Shown: positions 48,836-57,198, numbered from the stretch's first letter. The stretch: 64,000 bases of DNA from Demequina sp. NBRC 110052 (GCF_002090075.1 NZ_BBRI01000004.1:1-64000); one strand, 5' to 3'. A program made the numbers and translations. Notes: generated by a model not told the origin, from the letters alone.

Positions 48836-49618
48836 ATGCTGCACAAGGACGTGCTCATGGCCGACATCGATGTCGACCACTGGAGGAATGCTCAGGCTCT
48901 GCTGCTGAGCTCGGCGAAGGCTGCGCGGCGTCTCGTGGTGATCCACGAGCACGGCGCGGTCCTCAAGTTCCGTCACACCTTGGGCGAGCCGTGCGAGGGC
49001 GCCGTCGAGACGGTCGAGAACCCGCATACGCTCGCGCGAGAGCTCTATGAGCTCAACCGCGACAAGGTCGATTTCGTCGTGGTGCTGGAGCGGCAGGCGG
49101 TCGACTCGTACTTCGCCCAGGTTCAGAACTCCTGGGAGATCGATGAGGACCTCGACTCGTACGTGCAGCGCACGTACGCGGCCTTCGATGACTACCCCGA
49201 CGGCATCGTGACCTACCCCGGGCCTGCCCGTCAGGTCATGGGCATGCAGTGGAACACCGGGGTGTCGCTCAAGGAGATGAATGCCGCGGTGCGCGCGATG
49301 GTGCCGCCGGAGACTACGGTCTTCCTCGGCGTGCACGATGGCGACTCCCTCTGGGCCTCGCTGGTGCTCGACTTCGACGCGGAGCACAAGGTCACATCGA
49401 TCACGACCGTCGACCCCTCGCTGGTCGACATCTCGGGGGCGCGCGACGTCGTTGCCGGCAACGTCGAGAGCTGGTTGCGATCGCTCGGCAAGTCTCTGTC
49501 AATCACCTTGGTGCTCGACCGCGATGACGCGGGGTCGTTCCTTGCTGCCAGCGCGAGCGACAAGGCCCGCAAGGTCATCGAACTAGTGGCCGCAGGGAGG
49601 GCGACTCTCCACCTCTGA
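48836..49618 (+). CDS. Unknown protein, last gene of the sugar operon
   Basis: A 260-residue protein, soluble and mostly alpha/beta (ARRLVVIHEHGAVLKF..., VDFVVVLERQAVDSYFAQVQ..., TVFLGVHDGDSLWASLVLDFD). No family is recognised. It follows the beta-galactosidase by 17 bases with a GAGAGGAAG ribosome site, so it is co-transcribed. It could be a sugar-binding or regulatory protein of the pathway, but I cannot say. The gene is intact and has a hairpin (49658-49689) behind it. Confidence 0.75.
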   Translation: MLHKDVLMADIDVDHWRNAQALLLSSAKAARRLVVIHEHGAVLKFRHTLGEPCEGAVETVENPHTLARELYELNRDKVDFVVVLERQAVDSYFAQVQNSWEIDEDLDSYVQRTYAAFDDYPDGIVTYPGPARQVMGMQWNTGVSLKEMNAAVRAMVPPETTVFLGVHDGDSLWASLVLDFDAEHKVTSITTVDPSLVDISGARDVVAGNVESWLRSLGKSLSITLVLDRDDAGSFLAASASDKARKVIELVAAGRATLHL

Positions 49619-50216
49619 GCGGCTTCGTCCGGGGCTGCAGTCCCGGCCTCCTCCAGGATGGGGCGTCCGTGCCTGCGCGGGCGCCCCATTCCGCGGCTCG
49701 AGCTCCCCGAAGATACTGGGACTGGCCAGCCTCACCATGGCTTGGACCGATGTGAGTTCGTCGTGGTGCGTGGGTGCGAGCATCGGACTCCGGGAAGGCC
49801 GCGCGCACGAACTCAGGGTGCAGGTAGGGGATGCCGTACACCAGCACGTCGCCGTGCTCGTCGGTGAGCGTCACGGGCTCGGCGAGCGCCGCGACCTCGG
49901 TGCGCACGTGCACGCCGCCGAAGGACGCGAACTCGGCCATGTGGCCCAGGCGCTGCGGCCCGTCGTGATTGCCCGAGGTGAGGATGACCGTGGCACCCGC
50001 CTCGCGGATCGCGCGCACCGCGTCGCCCAGCATCGTGAACGCGTCGGCCTTGGGCGTGGACGTGTCGAAGATGTCGCCCGCGACGATCACCGCATCCACG
50101 CCGTGCTCCGCGACCGCGACGGCGATCGCGGCGAGCACCTGCGCCAGGTGCTCATCGGTGCTGTGACCATGGAAGGTCCGCCCGATGTGCCAGTCAGAGG
50201 TGTGCAGAAGCCGCAT
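49575..50216 (-). pseudogene. Truncated second copy of sbcD (first 149 codons)
   Basis: The first 149 codons from the ATG at 50216 give the same protein as the intact sbcD (HTSDWHIGR, VIVAGDIFDTS and SGNHDG present). At 49769 the similarity ends abruptly, and 64 unrelated codons follow to a stop at 49575, antisense to the unknown gene's end. The capping domain and the later metal ligands are missing, so it cannot be an active SbcD. It still has the ancestral upstream neighbour, a small membrane-protein gene ending at 50261, on its 5' side. Confidence 0.93.
49658..49689. terminator. Hairpin ending the sugar operon
   Basis: ATGGGGCG (49658-49665) pairs with CGCCCCAT (49682-49689) around a 16-base loop, 40 bases after the last stop codon. 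Confidence 0.65.
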
Positions 50217-50259
50217 GCCCGCAGGCTATCGGCCAGGGCTGACACCGATGCGGCGTCGG
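49769..50259. repeat. Right 491-bp direct repeat (sbcD 5' end)
   Basis: Partner of 41023-41513 in direct orientation (two differences seen). The right end stops one base before the gene at 50261, and the left end lies inside codon 150 of sbcD. Confidence 0.97.
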
Positions 50260-50260
50260 G

Positions 50261-50563
50261 TCAGCTCTCCGCGGGTGCCTTCGCGTCACGCAGCGCCGCA
50301 ATGTTGAGGTGGATCTTCTTCAGCATCGTGAAGAGCACGATCACCGGGATGTTCGCGATCGCGGCGATCGCCATGCCGCCCACGAACCAGTTCTGGTCGA
50401 CTCCGTCGAAGTCGCTGAACACGGTGCCGAAGATCTGGCCAGCGGCGATCATCGACAGCACGAACCAGATCCCCAACGCGATCTGCGCACCGAGCACTGA
50501 GTGAGGATTCGAGGGCGCGACAGGAGCGAGCGCCGGCTGCTTGGAGTTCGTCTGCTCAGTCAC
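50261..50563 (-). CDS. Small membrane protein, unknown
   Basis: A 100-residue protein with two helices (IALGIWFVLSMIAAGQIFGTVF and WFVGGMAIAAIANIPVIVLFTML) and a disordered N-terminus. It starts at a GTG at 50563, four bases after its upstream partner's stop (50568). Before the sugar island arrived it probably lay 44 bases upstream of sbcD on the same strand. Its function is unknown. Confidence 0.65.
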   Translation of the reverse strand: MTEQTNSKQPALAPVAPSNPHSVLGAQIALGIWFVLSMIAAGQIFGTVFSDFDGVDQNWFVGGMAIAAIANIPVIVLFTMLKKIHLNIAALRDAKAPAES

Positions 50564-50567
50564 GGCG

Positions 50568-50771
50568 TCACGCTCCCGGTGCGTCCAGAGGGTCCTCGCC
50601 CCTCGCGAGGGCGAGCTCCCGGCGCATCGCCGTGAGATCCTTGCGCATCCTCGCGACATTGAAGACCATCCAGAAGAAGCCTCCGATGACGGCGAGCCAC
50701 ACGAGCACTCCGAGAACTGCGACGATCGACCACAGGATGTCGTAGCCGGCGGGAATCATGGGTCCGTACAT
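50568..50771 (-). CDS. Small single-helix membrane protein, unknown
   Basis: A 67-residue protein with one helix (YDILWSIVAVLGVLVWLAVIGGFFWMVF) and a basic tail (RMRKDLTAMRRELALARGE). ATG at 50771, or the internal ATG at MIPAGYD. It pairs with the next gene in a short minus-strand operon that once may have run on into sbcD. The two may form a small membrane complex. No family is recognised. Confidence 0.6.
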   Translation of the reverse strand: MYGPMIPAGYDILWSIVAVLGVLVWLAVIGGFFWMVFNVARMRKDLTAMRRELALARGEDPLDAPGA

Positions 50772-50843
50772 GAGGCTCACGGTAGACCTTGGACGCGCCC
50801 TCCGCCAGGGTTCCGCATGCTTGTGGCCGGTGTGCGCGGCAGG

Positions 50844-50849
50844 TAGCGT
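50844..50849 (+). promoter_or_regulatory. -10 TAGCGT of a leaderless DUF6226 gene
   Basis: TAGCGT ends seven bases before the GTG at 50857, so the mRNA would start at or next to the start codon. The paralogue at 55799 has TACGCT at nearly the same spacing. Confidence 0.45.
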
Positions 50850-50856
50850 CATTCGC

Positions 50857-51507
50857 GTGTACACCAGGCCCGATGTGGCGTTCCCCGAGTACCGCGACGA
50901 CGCGGGCGCGGTGATCCCGTACGGGCTCAGGCGCAGCCTCGACGGCTGGCCTCCCGATGATGCCTACAGCGTGACGTCGCACCCCGAGCGCTTCGAGGTC
51001 ATGTGGACCGTGGCGCGCGCGATCGTCGACCATCTGGTGGCCACCTACGACGCCGTCGTGATCGATGGGGCCGACCCGAGCGTCGGGCGGGCTCAAGGCG
51101 AACACCTGCGGGAGGCGCGTCCGTCGAGCGACGGTGAGCCATCCCCCGTGCGGCGGCTCGAGCCCCGTGGGCCAGGCGTGCCCCTCACAGTGATCGAGAG
51201 CGCGGCGCCCGGGGTGCAGATGCTCGCTGGCGCCTCGCTCGAGGTGCTCGCACCGGTGTGCGCATGCGACGCGTGCGATGACAGCGCGGAGGAGTTGGCC
51301 GACTACCTCGAGGAGTTCGCCTTCGCCGTCGCCGCGGGGGAGGCGTGGGAGGCCATCGACAGCGGAGGAGTCCGTCACGGGCTCACGTTGCCGGGGCACG
51401 GCGCATCGGGCGGCTGGACCCGTAAGTCCTTCTCGCAGCGCCGCGAGCTGAGGGCGCTCATGCGCGAGCGGCCGCCGTTCGCGCCGTGGCCGCTGCGCGC
51501 GGCCTGA
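50857..51507 (+). CDS. DUF6226-type protein (paralogue 1)
   Basis: About 216 residues. The N-terminus begins VYTRPDVAFPEYRDDAGAVIPYGLRR, and the middle has SVTSHPERFEVMWTVARAIVDHLVATYD and CACDACDDSAEELADYLEEF. It shares all three blocks with the protein at 55.8 kb (YTRPDVDF, VTNPERFEAIWPVARALVDHV, CDCDACDES). I recognise this as what is called DUF6226 in actinobacteria; the role is unknown. The conserved CxCDACD could bind metal. The GTG start is placed by paralogue alignment and a leaderless -10. Confidence 0.75.
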   Translation: MYTRPDVAFPEYRDDAGAVIPYGLRRSLDGWPPDDAYSVTSHPERFEVMWTVARAIVDHLVATYDAVVIDGADPSVGRAQGEHLREARPSSDGEPSPVRRLEPRGPGVPLTVIESAAPGVQMLAGASLEVLAPVCACDACDDSAEELADYLEEFAFAVAAGEAWEAIDSGGVRHGLTLPGHGASGGWTRKSFSQRRELRALMRERPPFAPWPLRAA

Positions 51508-51541
51508 CGTGGCACGCATTCTGCGCATGGCGCCGCGTGCC

Positions 51542-51645
51542 CGCCGCGGCTCCCGCACGCGGATCGCCCTGAAGGCGGCGTGTCCGCCCGCTTCGACCGT
51601 GTGACACGCCGGCTGCCGAGCACACCGCGTGCGGGAGCCGCGGCG
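51542..51645. repeat. Nested long inverted repeats upstream of the MetE-family gene
   Basis: Outer arms of 21 bp (51542-51562 and 51625-51645) are perfectly complementary with a 62-base interior. Inside, GGCGTGTC (51577-51584) pairs with GACACGCC (51603-51610). A separate 10-bp hairpin follows at 51667-51676 / 51699-51708. Together they fill most of the 381-base gap between the DUF6226 and MetE-like genes. I cannot match them to a known riboswitch. Confidence 0.75.
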
Positions 51646-51888
51646 ACGGCGGGACGGGGTCTCGACGTGGGGTGGGGTGGTGATCGGATGCTGGCGCGCC
51701 CACCCCACCACCACTTTGAGCGACACCCGCCAATCAGGCACAATGGCCGCAGCAGCGCATCAAACGAAGCCTCGGATCCGCCGCCCGGTGATGCCGGCCG
51801 GAACGGAAGTTGCCTGCGACAGCCCCGTCGACCCACGCGCCGACGGTCGCCCAGAGCAGGGCGCCGCCGTCGCACACCGAGGAGAAGC

Positions 51889-53100
51889 ATGAGCACCATC
51901 CAGACCACCACGGCAGGCTCGCTGCCGCGCACCGCGAAGCTCGCGGAGGCGAACGCCGCCCGTCCCGTCGCCGACGACGGCTTCACCTTCGAGACCAACG
52001 ACGAGTTCGACGCTCTGGTCCAGGAGGCCGTGACCGACGTGGTGCGCAGCCAGGTCGAGGCCGGCATCACGGTCGTGGGCGACGGTGAGTTCGGCAAGGC
52101 GATGTCGCCGGGCCACGACTTCGGCGCCTGGTGGTCGTACAGCTTCCAGCGCACCGGCGGCCTCTCGCTGCCCGCCAAGGACGCGCCGATGCCCGAGCCG
52201 GTGCGCTCGACGCCAGGCAACGTGCAGCTGACCACCATGAACGACCGCCGCGACTGGACCAAGTTCGCGGAGGCGTACTTCGACCCGACCTCGGGCGTGC
52301 TCATGGGCGAGCCGCCGTTCTGGCCCGAGGTCACGGGCCCGCTCTCCTACCGCGGCCACGACCTCGTCTCCGCAGACACGCGCCACCTGCGCGGCGCGCT
52401 CGACGCCAATGGCCTCGAGGATGGCTTCATCACGGCGCTCGCGCCCGGATCTGCCGCTCGCATCGGCAACAAGTACTACGCCAACGAGGAGGAGCACATC
52501 TGGGCCTGGGCCGACGTGCTCCGCGAGGAGTACAAGGCGATCATCGACGCGGGCCTGACGCTGCAGATCGACGACCCGTCCCTCGCCGAGTCGTGGGACC
52601 AGATCAACCCCGAGCCCAGCGTGGCCGACTACCGCGCGTTCATCCAGACCCGCATCGACGCGATCAACCACGCGATCAAGGGGCTGCCTGAGGACAGGAT
52701 CCGCTTCCACCTGTGCTGGGGCTCGTGGCACGGCCCGCACACCACGGACCTCGAGTTCGTGCACATCGCGGACAAGATGCTGGAGATCAACGCCGGCCAG
52801 TACTCGTTCGAGGCCGCCAACGCGCGCCACGAGCACGAGTGGAAGGTCTGGAAGGACGTGTCGCTGCCCGAGGGCAAGAAGATCCTCCCGGGCGTGGTGG
52901 GTCACTCCACCAACGTGGTCGAGCACCCCGACCTGGTCGCCGAGCGCATCGTCCGCTTCGCCGACCTCGTGGGAGCGGAGAACGTCGTCGCGTCGACCGA
53001 CTGCGGCCTCGGCGGTCGCGTTCACCCGCAGATCGCGTGGGCCAAGCTCGAGTCGCTGGGCGAGGGCGCACGTCGCGCCGCCCAGCAGTTGAACGGCTGA
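51889..53100 (+). CDS. MetE C-terminal-type (cobalamin-independent methyltransferase family) protein
   Basis: A 403-residue TIM-barrel protein of the UROD/MetE superfamily. N-terminal TTTAGSLPRTAKLAEA. Zinc/thiol-site regions: HLCWGSWHGPH (His, Cys), EAANARHEHEW and VASTDCGLGGRVH (Cys). IDDPSLAESWDQI resembles the 'DEP' loop. It lacks the N-terminal half of true MetE, so it is one of the short 'methionine synthase II' proteins used as methyl or alkyl transferases with varied thiol substrates. The ATG at 51889 follows GAGGAGAAGC. The large upstream structures may regulate it. Confidence 0.82.
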   Translation: MSTIQTTTAGSLPRTAKLAEANAARPVADDGFTFETNDEFDALVQEAVTDVVRSQVEAGITVVGDGEFGKAMSPGHDFGAWWSYSFQRTGGLSLPAKDAPMPEPVRSTPGNVQLTTMNDRRDWTKFAEAYFDPTSGVLMGEPPFWPEVTGPLSYRGHDLVSADTRHLRGALDANGLEDGFITALAPGSAARIGNKYYANEEEHIWAWADVLREEYKAIIDAGLTLQIDDPSLAESWDQINPEPSVADYRAFIQTRIDAINHAIKGLPEDRIRFHLCWGSWHGPHTTDLEFVHIADKMLEINAGQYSFEAANARHEHEWKVWKDVSLPEGKKILPGVVGHSTNVVEHPDLVAERIVRFADLVGAENVVASTDCGLGGRVHPQIAWAKLESLGEGARRAAQQLNG

Positions 53101-53125
53101 CAACGCCCGACGCGGCACTACCCTT

Positions 53126-53160
53126 CGAGGCCCGGCGCCCCCCTGGGGTGCCGGGCCTCG
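53126..53160. terminator. Terminator of the MetE-family gene
   Basis: A perfect 11-bp stem (CGAGGCCCGGC at 53126-53136 with 53150-53160) and a 13-base loop, 26 bases after the stop codon. The convergent MFS gene ends 47 bases further, so it may serve both. Confidence 0.75.
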
Positions 53161-53206
53161 CTGCGTCACCGGGTGTGCCCGGGTGCATCCGGAGAAGGGG
53201 CCAGCC

Positions 53207-54529
53207 CTAGCGTCGGGCTGATCTCATGCGTTCCAGCAGGTGCCACGGGCGCGACGACGCGACGACGGCCAGCGCGACGGTCACGAGCCCGGCCGACGCC
53301 CACGGCAGCACGGCCGCGCCGGCGCCTGCGAGCAGCGCCGCGCCGATGAAGGGCCCGAGCGCATTGCCCGCGTTGAACGAGGAGTTGTACGCAGCCACCG
53401 CGATGTCAGTGCGGCCGGGGGCGTGCCTCATCCCCCAGTTCAGCATCGCGGCGACGGCGACGGACCACGAGAAGCCCTGCAGCAGCACCATCGCGACGGA
53501 GACGGCCGGCACCGAGCCGGCGAGTCCCAGCACGAGGTAGACGACGAGCAGCATGGCCAGCGCCACGGCGACCGAGCGCACGGGCCAACGGTCCAGGAAC
53601 CTCCCCACGAGCGCCATGGCGACCACGCCGACCCCTCCGCCTGCGGCCAGCAGCAGGGGCACCGTCGCTGGTGCGAAGCCGGGCACCTGCAGCAGATACG
53701 GGGTGATGTAGGTCCATACGGTCGCGAGCGAGCCGACGCTGAGCGCGGCGACGCACAGCACGCGGATGAAGGCGGGCCAGCTGGGCAGCTCGCCGCGCGC
53801 GGTCGAGCCCTCGTCGCCCCTGAAGGTGGGGAGCAGCACTGCGACGGCCGCCGTGGCGAGAACGGTGAGGGCGGCGAGCAGCAGGTACGAGGTCTGCCAC
53901 GACGTGGTCTGGGCGATCCAGGTGAGCCCGGGCAGCCCGGCGACGCCCGCGGCGGACGCTCCGATCATCGTGCGAGACACCATGCGCCCGCGCACCTGGA
54001 CGGGGAACATCCCCGCCGCAGCTGGCGTGACGACCGCCCAGAACAGCGCGTGCGCCGCGGCGCCGAGGAGTCGGCCGGCGACGAGCATCTCGAACGATGT
54101 CGACGCGGCGTGCATCACGAGCGCGCCGGCGAAGAGCACTCCGGCCGCGGTGAGCGTCCACCGGTACGGGACCCGCTTCGCGAGCAGCGCGAGCGGGACC
54201 GAGAGCACGATGACCGATGCGGCGCCGGCTGCGATGAGCAGTCCCACCGTGGACTCGGTCTCGCCCAGATCGGCTGCGATCACGGAGATCAGTCCCAGCG
54301 GTGCGATCTCGTTGGACACGTACAGGAACATCGACGCGGCGAGGGCGATGATCGCGGCCACGGCCCGCCGCCGGGACACCTCGGCCGGCGCGGGTACGGG
54401 GGCGGCGGCGTTGGGCAGCGCGACGCTGTCGGCTGTGCCTGGAACTGTGGAGGCGGCGACGGCGACCCGCGCGGGCTCGTAGGGGTCTGCCAGGCTGGGC
54501 GCAGGGCTGGGCGAGCGCTCGTCGGTCAC
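53207..54529 (-). CDS. MFS (DHA1-type) efflux transporter
   Basis: About 440 residues with twelve helices after a disordered N-terminal tail. Motif A-like LLAKRVPYRW lies after helix 2, and ALVGRFLDRWPVR in the second half. Proteins of this group export drugs or metabolites such as arabinose or chloramphenicol; the substrate is unknown. The GTG at 54529 has an AGAGGG ribosome site; the ATG at 54559 is an alternative. It is convergent with the MetE-like gene. Confidence 0.88.
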   Translation of the reverse strand: MTDERSPSPAPSLADPYEPARVAVAASTVPGTADSVALPNAAAPVPAPAEVSRRRAVAAIIALAASMFLYVSNEIAPLGLISVIAADLGETESTVGLLIAAGAASVIVLSVPLALLAKRVPYRWTLTAAGVLFAGALVMHAASTSFEMLVAGRLLGAAAHALFWAVVTPAAAGMFPVQVRGRMVSRTMIGASAAGVAGLPGLTWIAQTTSWQTSYLLLAALTVLATAAVAVLLPTFRGDEGSTARGELPSWPAFIRVLCVAALSVGSLATVWTYITPYLLQVPGFAPATVPLLLAAGGGVGVVAMALVGRFLDRWPVRSVAVALAMLLVVYLVLGLAGSVPAVSVAMVLLQGFSWSVAVAAMLNWGMRHAPGRTDIAVAAYNSSFNAGNALGPFIGAALLAGAGAAVLPWASAGLVTVALAVVASSRPWHLLERMRSARR

Positions 54530-54768
54530 GTGGGATGCCCTCTCAGGTCCGTGCTCCATCGGCGGAGCGGGGGACTTCCCACATGCTCCCACACGGCGCG
54601 GAGGGGGCCTGTGCACTGGTGCTCGTAGAATCGGACATAAGAGACAGCCGTGCGTTGAATTCCTGGTAAACAAGCCACGCGTTGTCACCGCGCGCGGAAT
54701 AGTCATGGCAGACTTACGGTTGTACGAGATGGCACCTACGTACTCGATTCACAACCCAGGGGGGACTT

Positions 54769-55110
54769 GTGACTACGCCGAATCTGGCGTCCGATGCCAT
54801 ACGTACATTCCGCGCATCGGCGCCGCAGCCGCGAATGGCGATCGACGCCGCCCGTGCACGTGATGCCGCCCGTCGCATTCAGTTGATTCCGCTGTTCGAG
54901 CTCGTGACCCTCGTGCTCCTGATCGCCTTCGCCTACGTCGCAGTGACGGACGGCTGGCTGTCCTCCGCCACCGTCGCCTTCAGCGACTGGTGGGCCACGG
55001 ACATCGCGCCCGCGGTCGCGCCCGAGATCACGGTGGAGATGCACACGCCTCCGCCGATGGGGGAGCACGGGCCCACGATGACGGGCAGGGGCTTCGGCGT
55101 CGACACGTGA
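54769..55110 (+). CDS. Small single-helix membrane protein, unknown
   Basis: A 113-residue protein. The basic N-terminus (RARDAARRIQLIP) is followed by a helix (LFELVTLVLLIAFAYVAV) and a short outside tail rich in Pro/Met (EMHTPPPMGEHGPTM). The GTG at 54769 lies behind AGGGGGGAC. No family is recognised. The 239 bases upstream hold TTGTCA...TAGTCA promoter-like hexamers but nothing else clear. Confidence 0.55.
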   Translation: MTTPNLASDAIRTFRASAPQPRMAIDAARARDAARRIQLIPLFELVTLVLLIAFAYVAVTDGWLSSATVAFSDWWATDIAPAVAPEITVEMHTPPPMGEHGPTMTGRGFGVDT

Positions 55111-55182
55111 CCGGGCGCGGCATGCCCGACGCTCGGGCCGCCTCCCCGGGAACACGCCGGGTGCGGCGTATGTTGCGTGAGC

Positions 55183-55701
55183 ATGAGCGAGACCTCTGAG
55201 ATCCCGGCCGTTCCCGCGCCCTTTACCCGCGCGACCGAGGCGCTCGCCGCGTCGGGCGTGGTGCACACGGTCGTGAGCCACGGCCCCGTCGCGTCCCTCG
55301 ATGAGGCTGCCGCGGCGCGCGGGCTGCTCCCGCGCCAAGTCGTCAAGACTCTCGTGGTGCGTCGGGGCGACGACGACTTCCTGCTCGTGCTTGTGCCAGG
55401 CGACCGGCAGATCTCGTGGCCCAAGCTGCGAGCCCTGCTGGGGGTGAGCCGCCTGTCGATGCCTGACGCAGGGACCGCGCGCGACGCCACGGGATATGAG
55501 CGCGGCACGATCACCCCGTTCGGGGCGCAGGGCCGCGCGGACGGTACGCCGTGGCCGGTGATCGCGGATGCGCTCATCGTCGAACGTGCCGAGCCCGTGA
55601 GCATCGGCGGCGGTGCACATGGCGTGAGCGCCACGCTCGACGCGGCCGACCTGGTGAGCGCGACCCGTGCGACCGTGGCGGACGTCACCGACGAGCTCTG
55701 A
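55183..55701 (+). CDS. YbaK/ProX-type aminoacyl-tRNA deacylase
   Basis: A 172-residue YbaK-domain protein: VVSHGPVASLDEAAAARGLLPRQVVKTLVVRRG with the conserved Lys of QVVKTL, FLLVLVPGDRQISW, and PFGAQGRADGTPWPVIAD (the 'tPFG' loop). The family hydrolyses mischarged aminoacyl-tRNAs such as Cys-tRNA(Pro) or Ala-tRNA(Pro). ATG 55183 is preferred to the GTG six bases before. Confidence 0.88.
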   Translation: MSETSEIPAVPAPFTRATEALAASGVVHTVVSHGPVASLDEAAAARGLLPRQVVKTLVVRRGDDDFLLVLVPGDRQISWPKLRALLGVSRLSMPDAGTARDATGYERGTITPFGAQGRADGTPWPVIADALIVERAEPVSIGGGAHGVSATLDAADLVSATRATVADVTDEL

Positions 55702-55798
55702 ATCGGCGCATTCCGTCCGCTTCTGCACGGTTCGCACGGTACATCCGCCCCTCAGGTGGGGGCTACCGTGCGTGGACGACCAGTCTTACGCTGGTGAT

Positions 55799-56308
55799 GT
55801 GTACACCAGGCCCGACGTCGACTTCGGAGACTTCCGAGACCCCGACTCCGGAGCGCCGATCCCCTACGGACGGCGCTGGGAGACCGGGCGCTCGCCATTG
55901 CCTGACACCTACTCGCGCGTGACGAATCCCGAGCGCTTCGAGGCGATCTGGCCGGTCGCGCGCGCTCTCGTCGACCACGTCGTAGAGGAGCGCGCTGCGA
56001 CGGACACCGATGCGACCGAGTCGTACCGGCCGCCCGAAGGCACGCCGGCCGACGTGGCCGCCTGGTCGGCGCCTCGCAGGCGACTGCGCGACGCGCCGCC
56101 CCCCGTGCGCCTCATCGCGCCCCACGGCGGAGGGCCTGCGCTCCAGGTGATCGAGACCGCCACCCACGGTGTCGTCATGCGCTGGGCGGGCCGTGAAGTG
56201 CGCGTGCCGGTGTGCGACTGCGATGCGTGCGACGAGAGTCTCGACGACATGACCGCAGTGCTCGAGGACTTCGTCTCCGACGCGGTGCTCAACTGGCCCT
56301 TCGCCTAA
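55799..56308 (+). CDS. DUF6226-type protein (paralogue 2)
   Basis: A 169-residue paralogue of the 50.9-kb protein, shorter at the C-terminus but sharing YTRPDVDFGDF, PIPYGRRW, VTNPERFEAIWPVARALVDHVV and VPVCDCDACDES. The GTG at 55799 is six bases after a TACGCT -10 (55787-55792), so the mRNA is probably leaderless, as for paralogue 1. It is tail-to-tail with the hydrolase-like gene. Its function is unknown. Confidence 0.75.
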   Translation: MYTRPDVDFGDFRDPDSGAPIPYGRRWETGRSPLPDTYSRVTNPERFEAIWPVARALVDHVVEERAATDTDATESYRPPEGTPADVAAWSAPRRRLRDAPPPVRLIAPHGGGPALQVIETATHGVVMRWAGREVRVPVCDCDACDESLDDMTAVLEDFVSDAVLNWPFA

Positions 56309-56318
56309 GCTCCAGGCG

Positions 56319-56918
56319 CTACAGGCCTCGCGCCGCGACGGCGTGATCCGCGCTCGCAATCCCCGCGAGGAACTCGTCCACACGCTCCTCGAACAGATCC
56401 GCCGCGTCGCCGTCCCAGTCGCGGCAGTCGCGCTCCGCGAACAGGTGCCCGCGGTTCGCATACCGGAACACGCGCGCGTGAGGGGCGTGATACCGGAGCG
56501 CCTGCAACGACTCCTCCTCGACCCACTCGTCCGGCTCTGCGAGGTGCACCTCGAGCTGCACCGACGGCCGCCAGTCCGAGCCGAGAGACCGCGGCGCGAG
56601 CGCCCCGCCCATGAGCACGCAGCCCCTGATCCGAGGCAGATCCTGTGCGAGCAACTGCGCCTGCATCGCCCCGAGGCCGAAGCCCATCACGACCGTCGCA
56701 CTGCGATGCTGCCTCGCCGCGCGGTGGGCCACGTCGGCCAGGGCGTCGTGCCCGATGTCCTGCGCATGCTGCACCCCGTCGTCGAGGCGGGCGAAGCACA
56801 AGCCGGCATACGCGTCGGGCGAGTGCACCAGATGTCCCTCGGCGCGCAGACGGTCCGCATACGCCCGGAGGGACTCCGTGAGGCCGTACGCGTGATGGAA
56901 GAGCAGGATCTCCGCCAT
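56319..56918 (-). CDS. Dienelactone-hydrolase-like protein lacking the nucleophile
   Basis: A 199-residue alpha/beta-hydrolase of the DLH group (EILLFHHAYGLTESLRAYADRLRAEGHLVHSPDAY; late EPDEWV Asp and GHLFAER His). At the nucleophile elbow, usually GxCxG or GxSxG, it has G79-F-G81-L-G83, with glycine in the place of Cys/Ser. It is probably inactive or uses another mechanism. The ATG at 56918 fits the family start. The 317 bases to the next gene on the right hold the rskA terminator. Confidence 0.75.
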   Translation of the reverse strand: MAEILLFHHAYGLTESLRAYADRLRAEGHLVHSPDAYAGLCFARLDDGVQHAQDIGHDALADVAHRAARQHRSATVVMGFGLGAMQAQLLAQDLPRIRGCVLMGGALAPRSLGSDWRPSVQLEVHLAEPDEWVEEESLQALRYHAPHARVFRYANRGHLFAERDCRDWDGDAADLFEERVDEFLAGIASADHAVAARGL

Positions 56919-57176
56919 ACGCTCAGTCTCGCTCGGCTCCCCTCGCGGCGCGACTCGAGATGCCCGCAGGGGTGTGCGGACGAGCATGCGAGCGGGACGT
57001 GAAGGCACGGGAGGTGAAGGCGAAGGTGGGGCCGCCCGCGCGTGATCGCCATTGATCACGCACGAGCGAGCTTCGCGCTGCCCCGCATGGCGGGACACCC
57101 CCTTCGCACCTGCGACGGTAGCGAGTCCTCAAGGCGAAGTGAACCGGCGTGACCCGATTGTGACCTCCGGGGTGCG

Positions 57177-57198
57177 TCGGGCATGCCGAGATGCCCGA
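57177..57198 (-). terminator. Hairpin after rskA
   Basis: An 8-bp stem TCGGGCAT / ATGCCCGA with a 6-base loop, 38 bases downstream of the rskA stop. The rest of the 56919-57235 gap shows no gene. Confidence 0.6.

Noticed and set aside
41514..49768. Island as an integrase-driven element with att sites
   Set aside because: No integrase, transposase or tRNA is present, and the flanking repeats are 491 bp of coding DNA, which fits homologous recombination better.
51542..51645. Cobalamin or S-box (SAM) riboswitch
   Set aside because: No B12 box or recognisable SAM-riboswitch core could be found in the nested hairpins, so only inverted repeats are reported.
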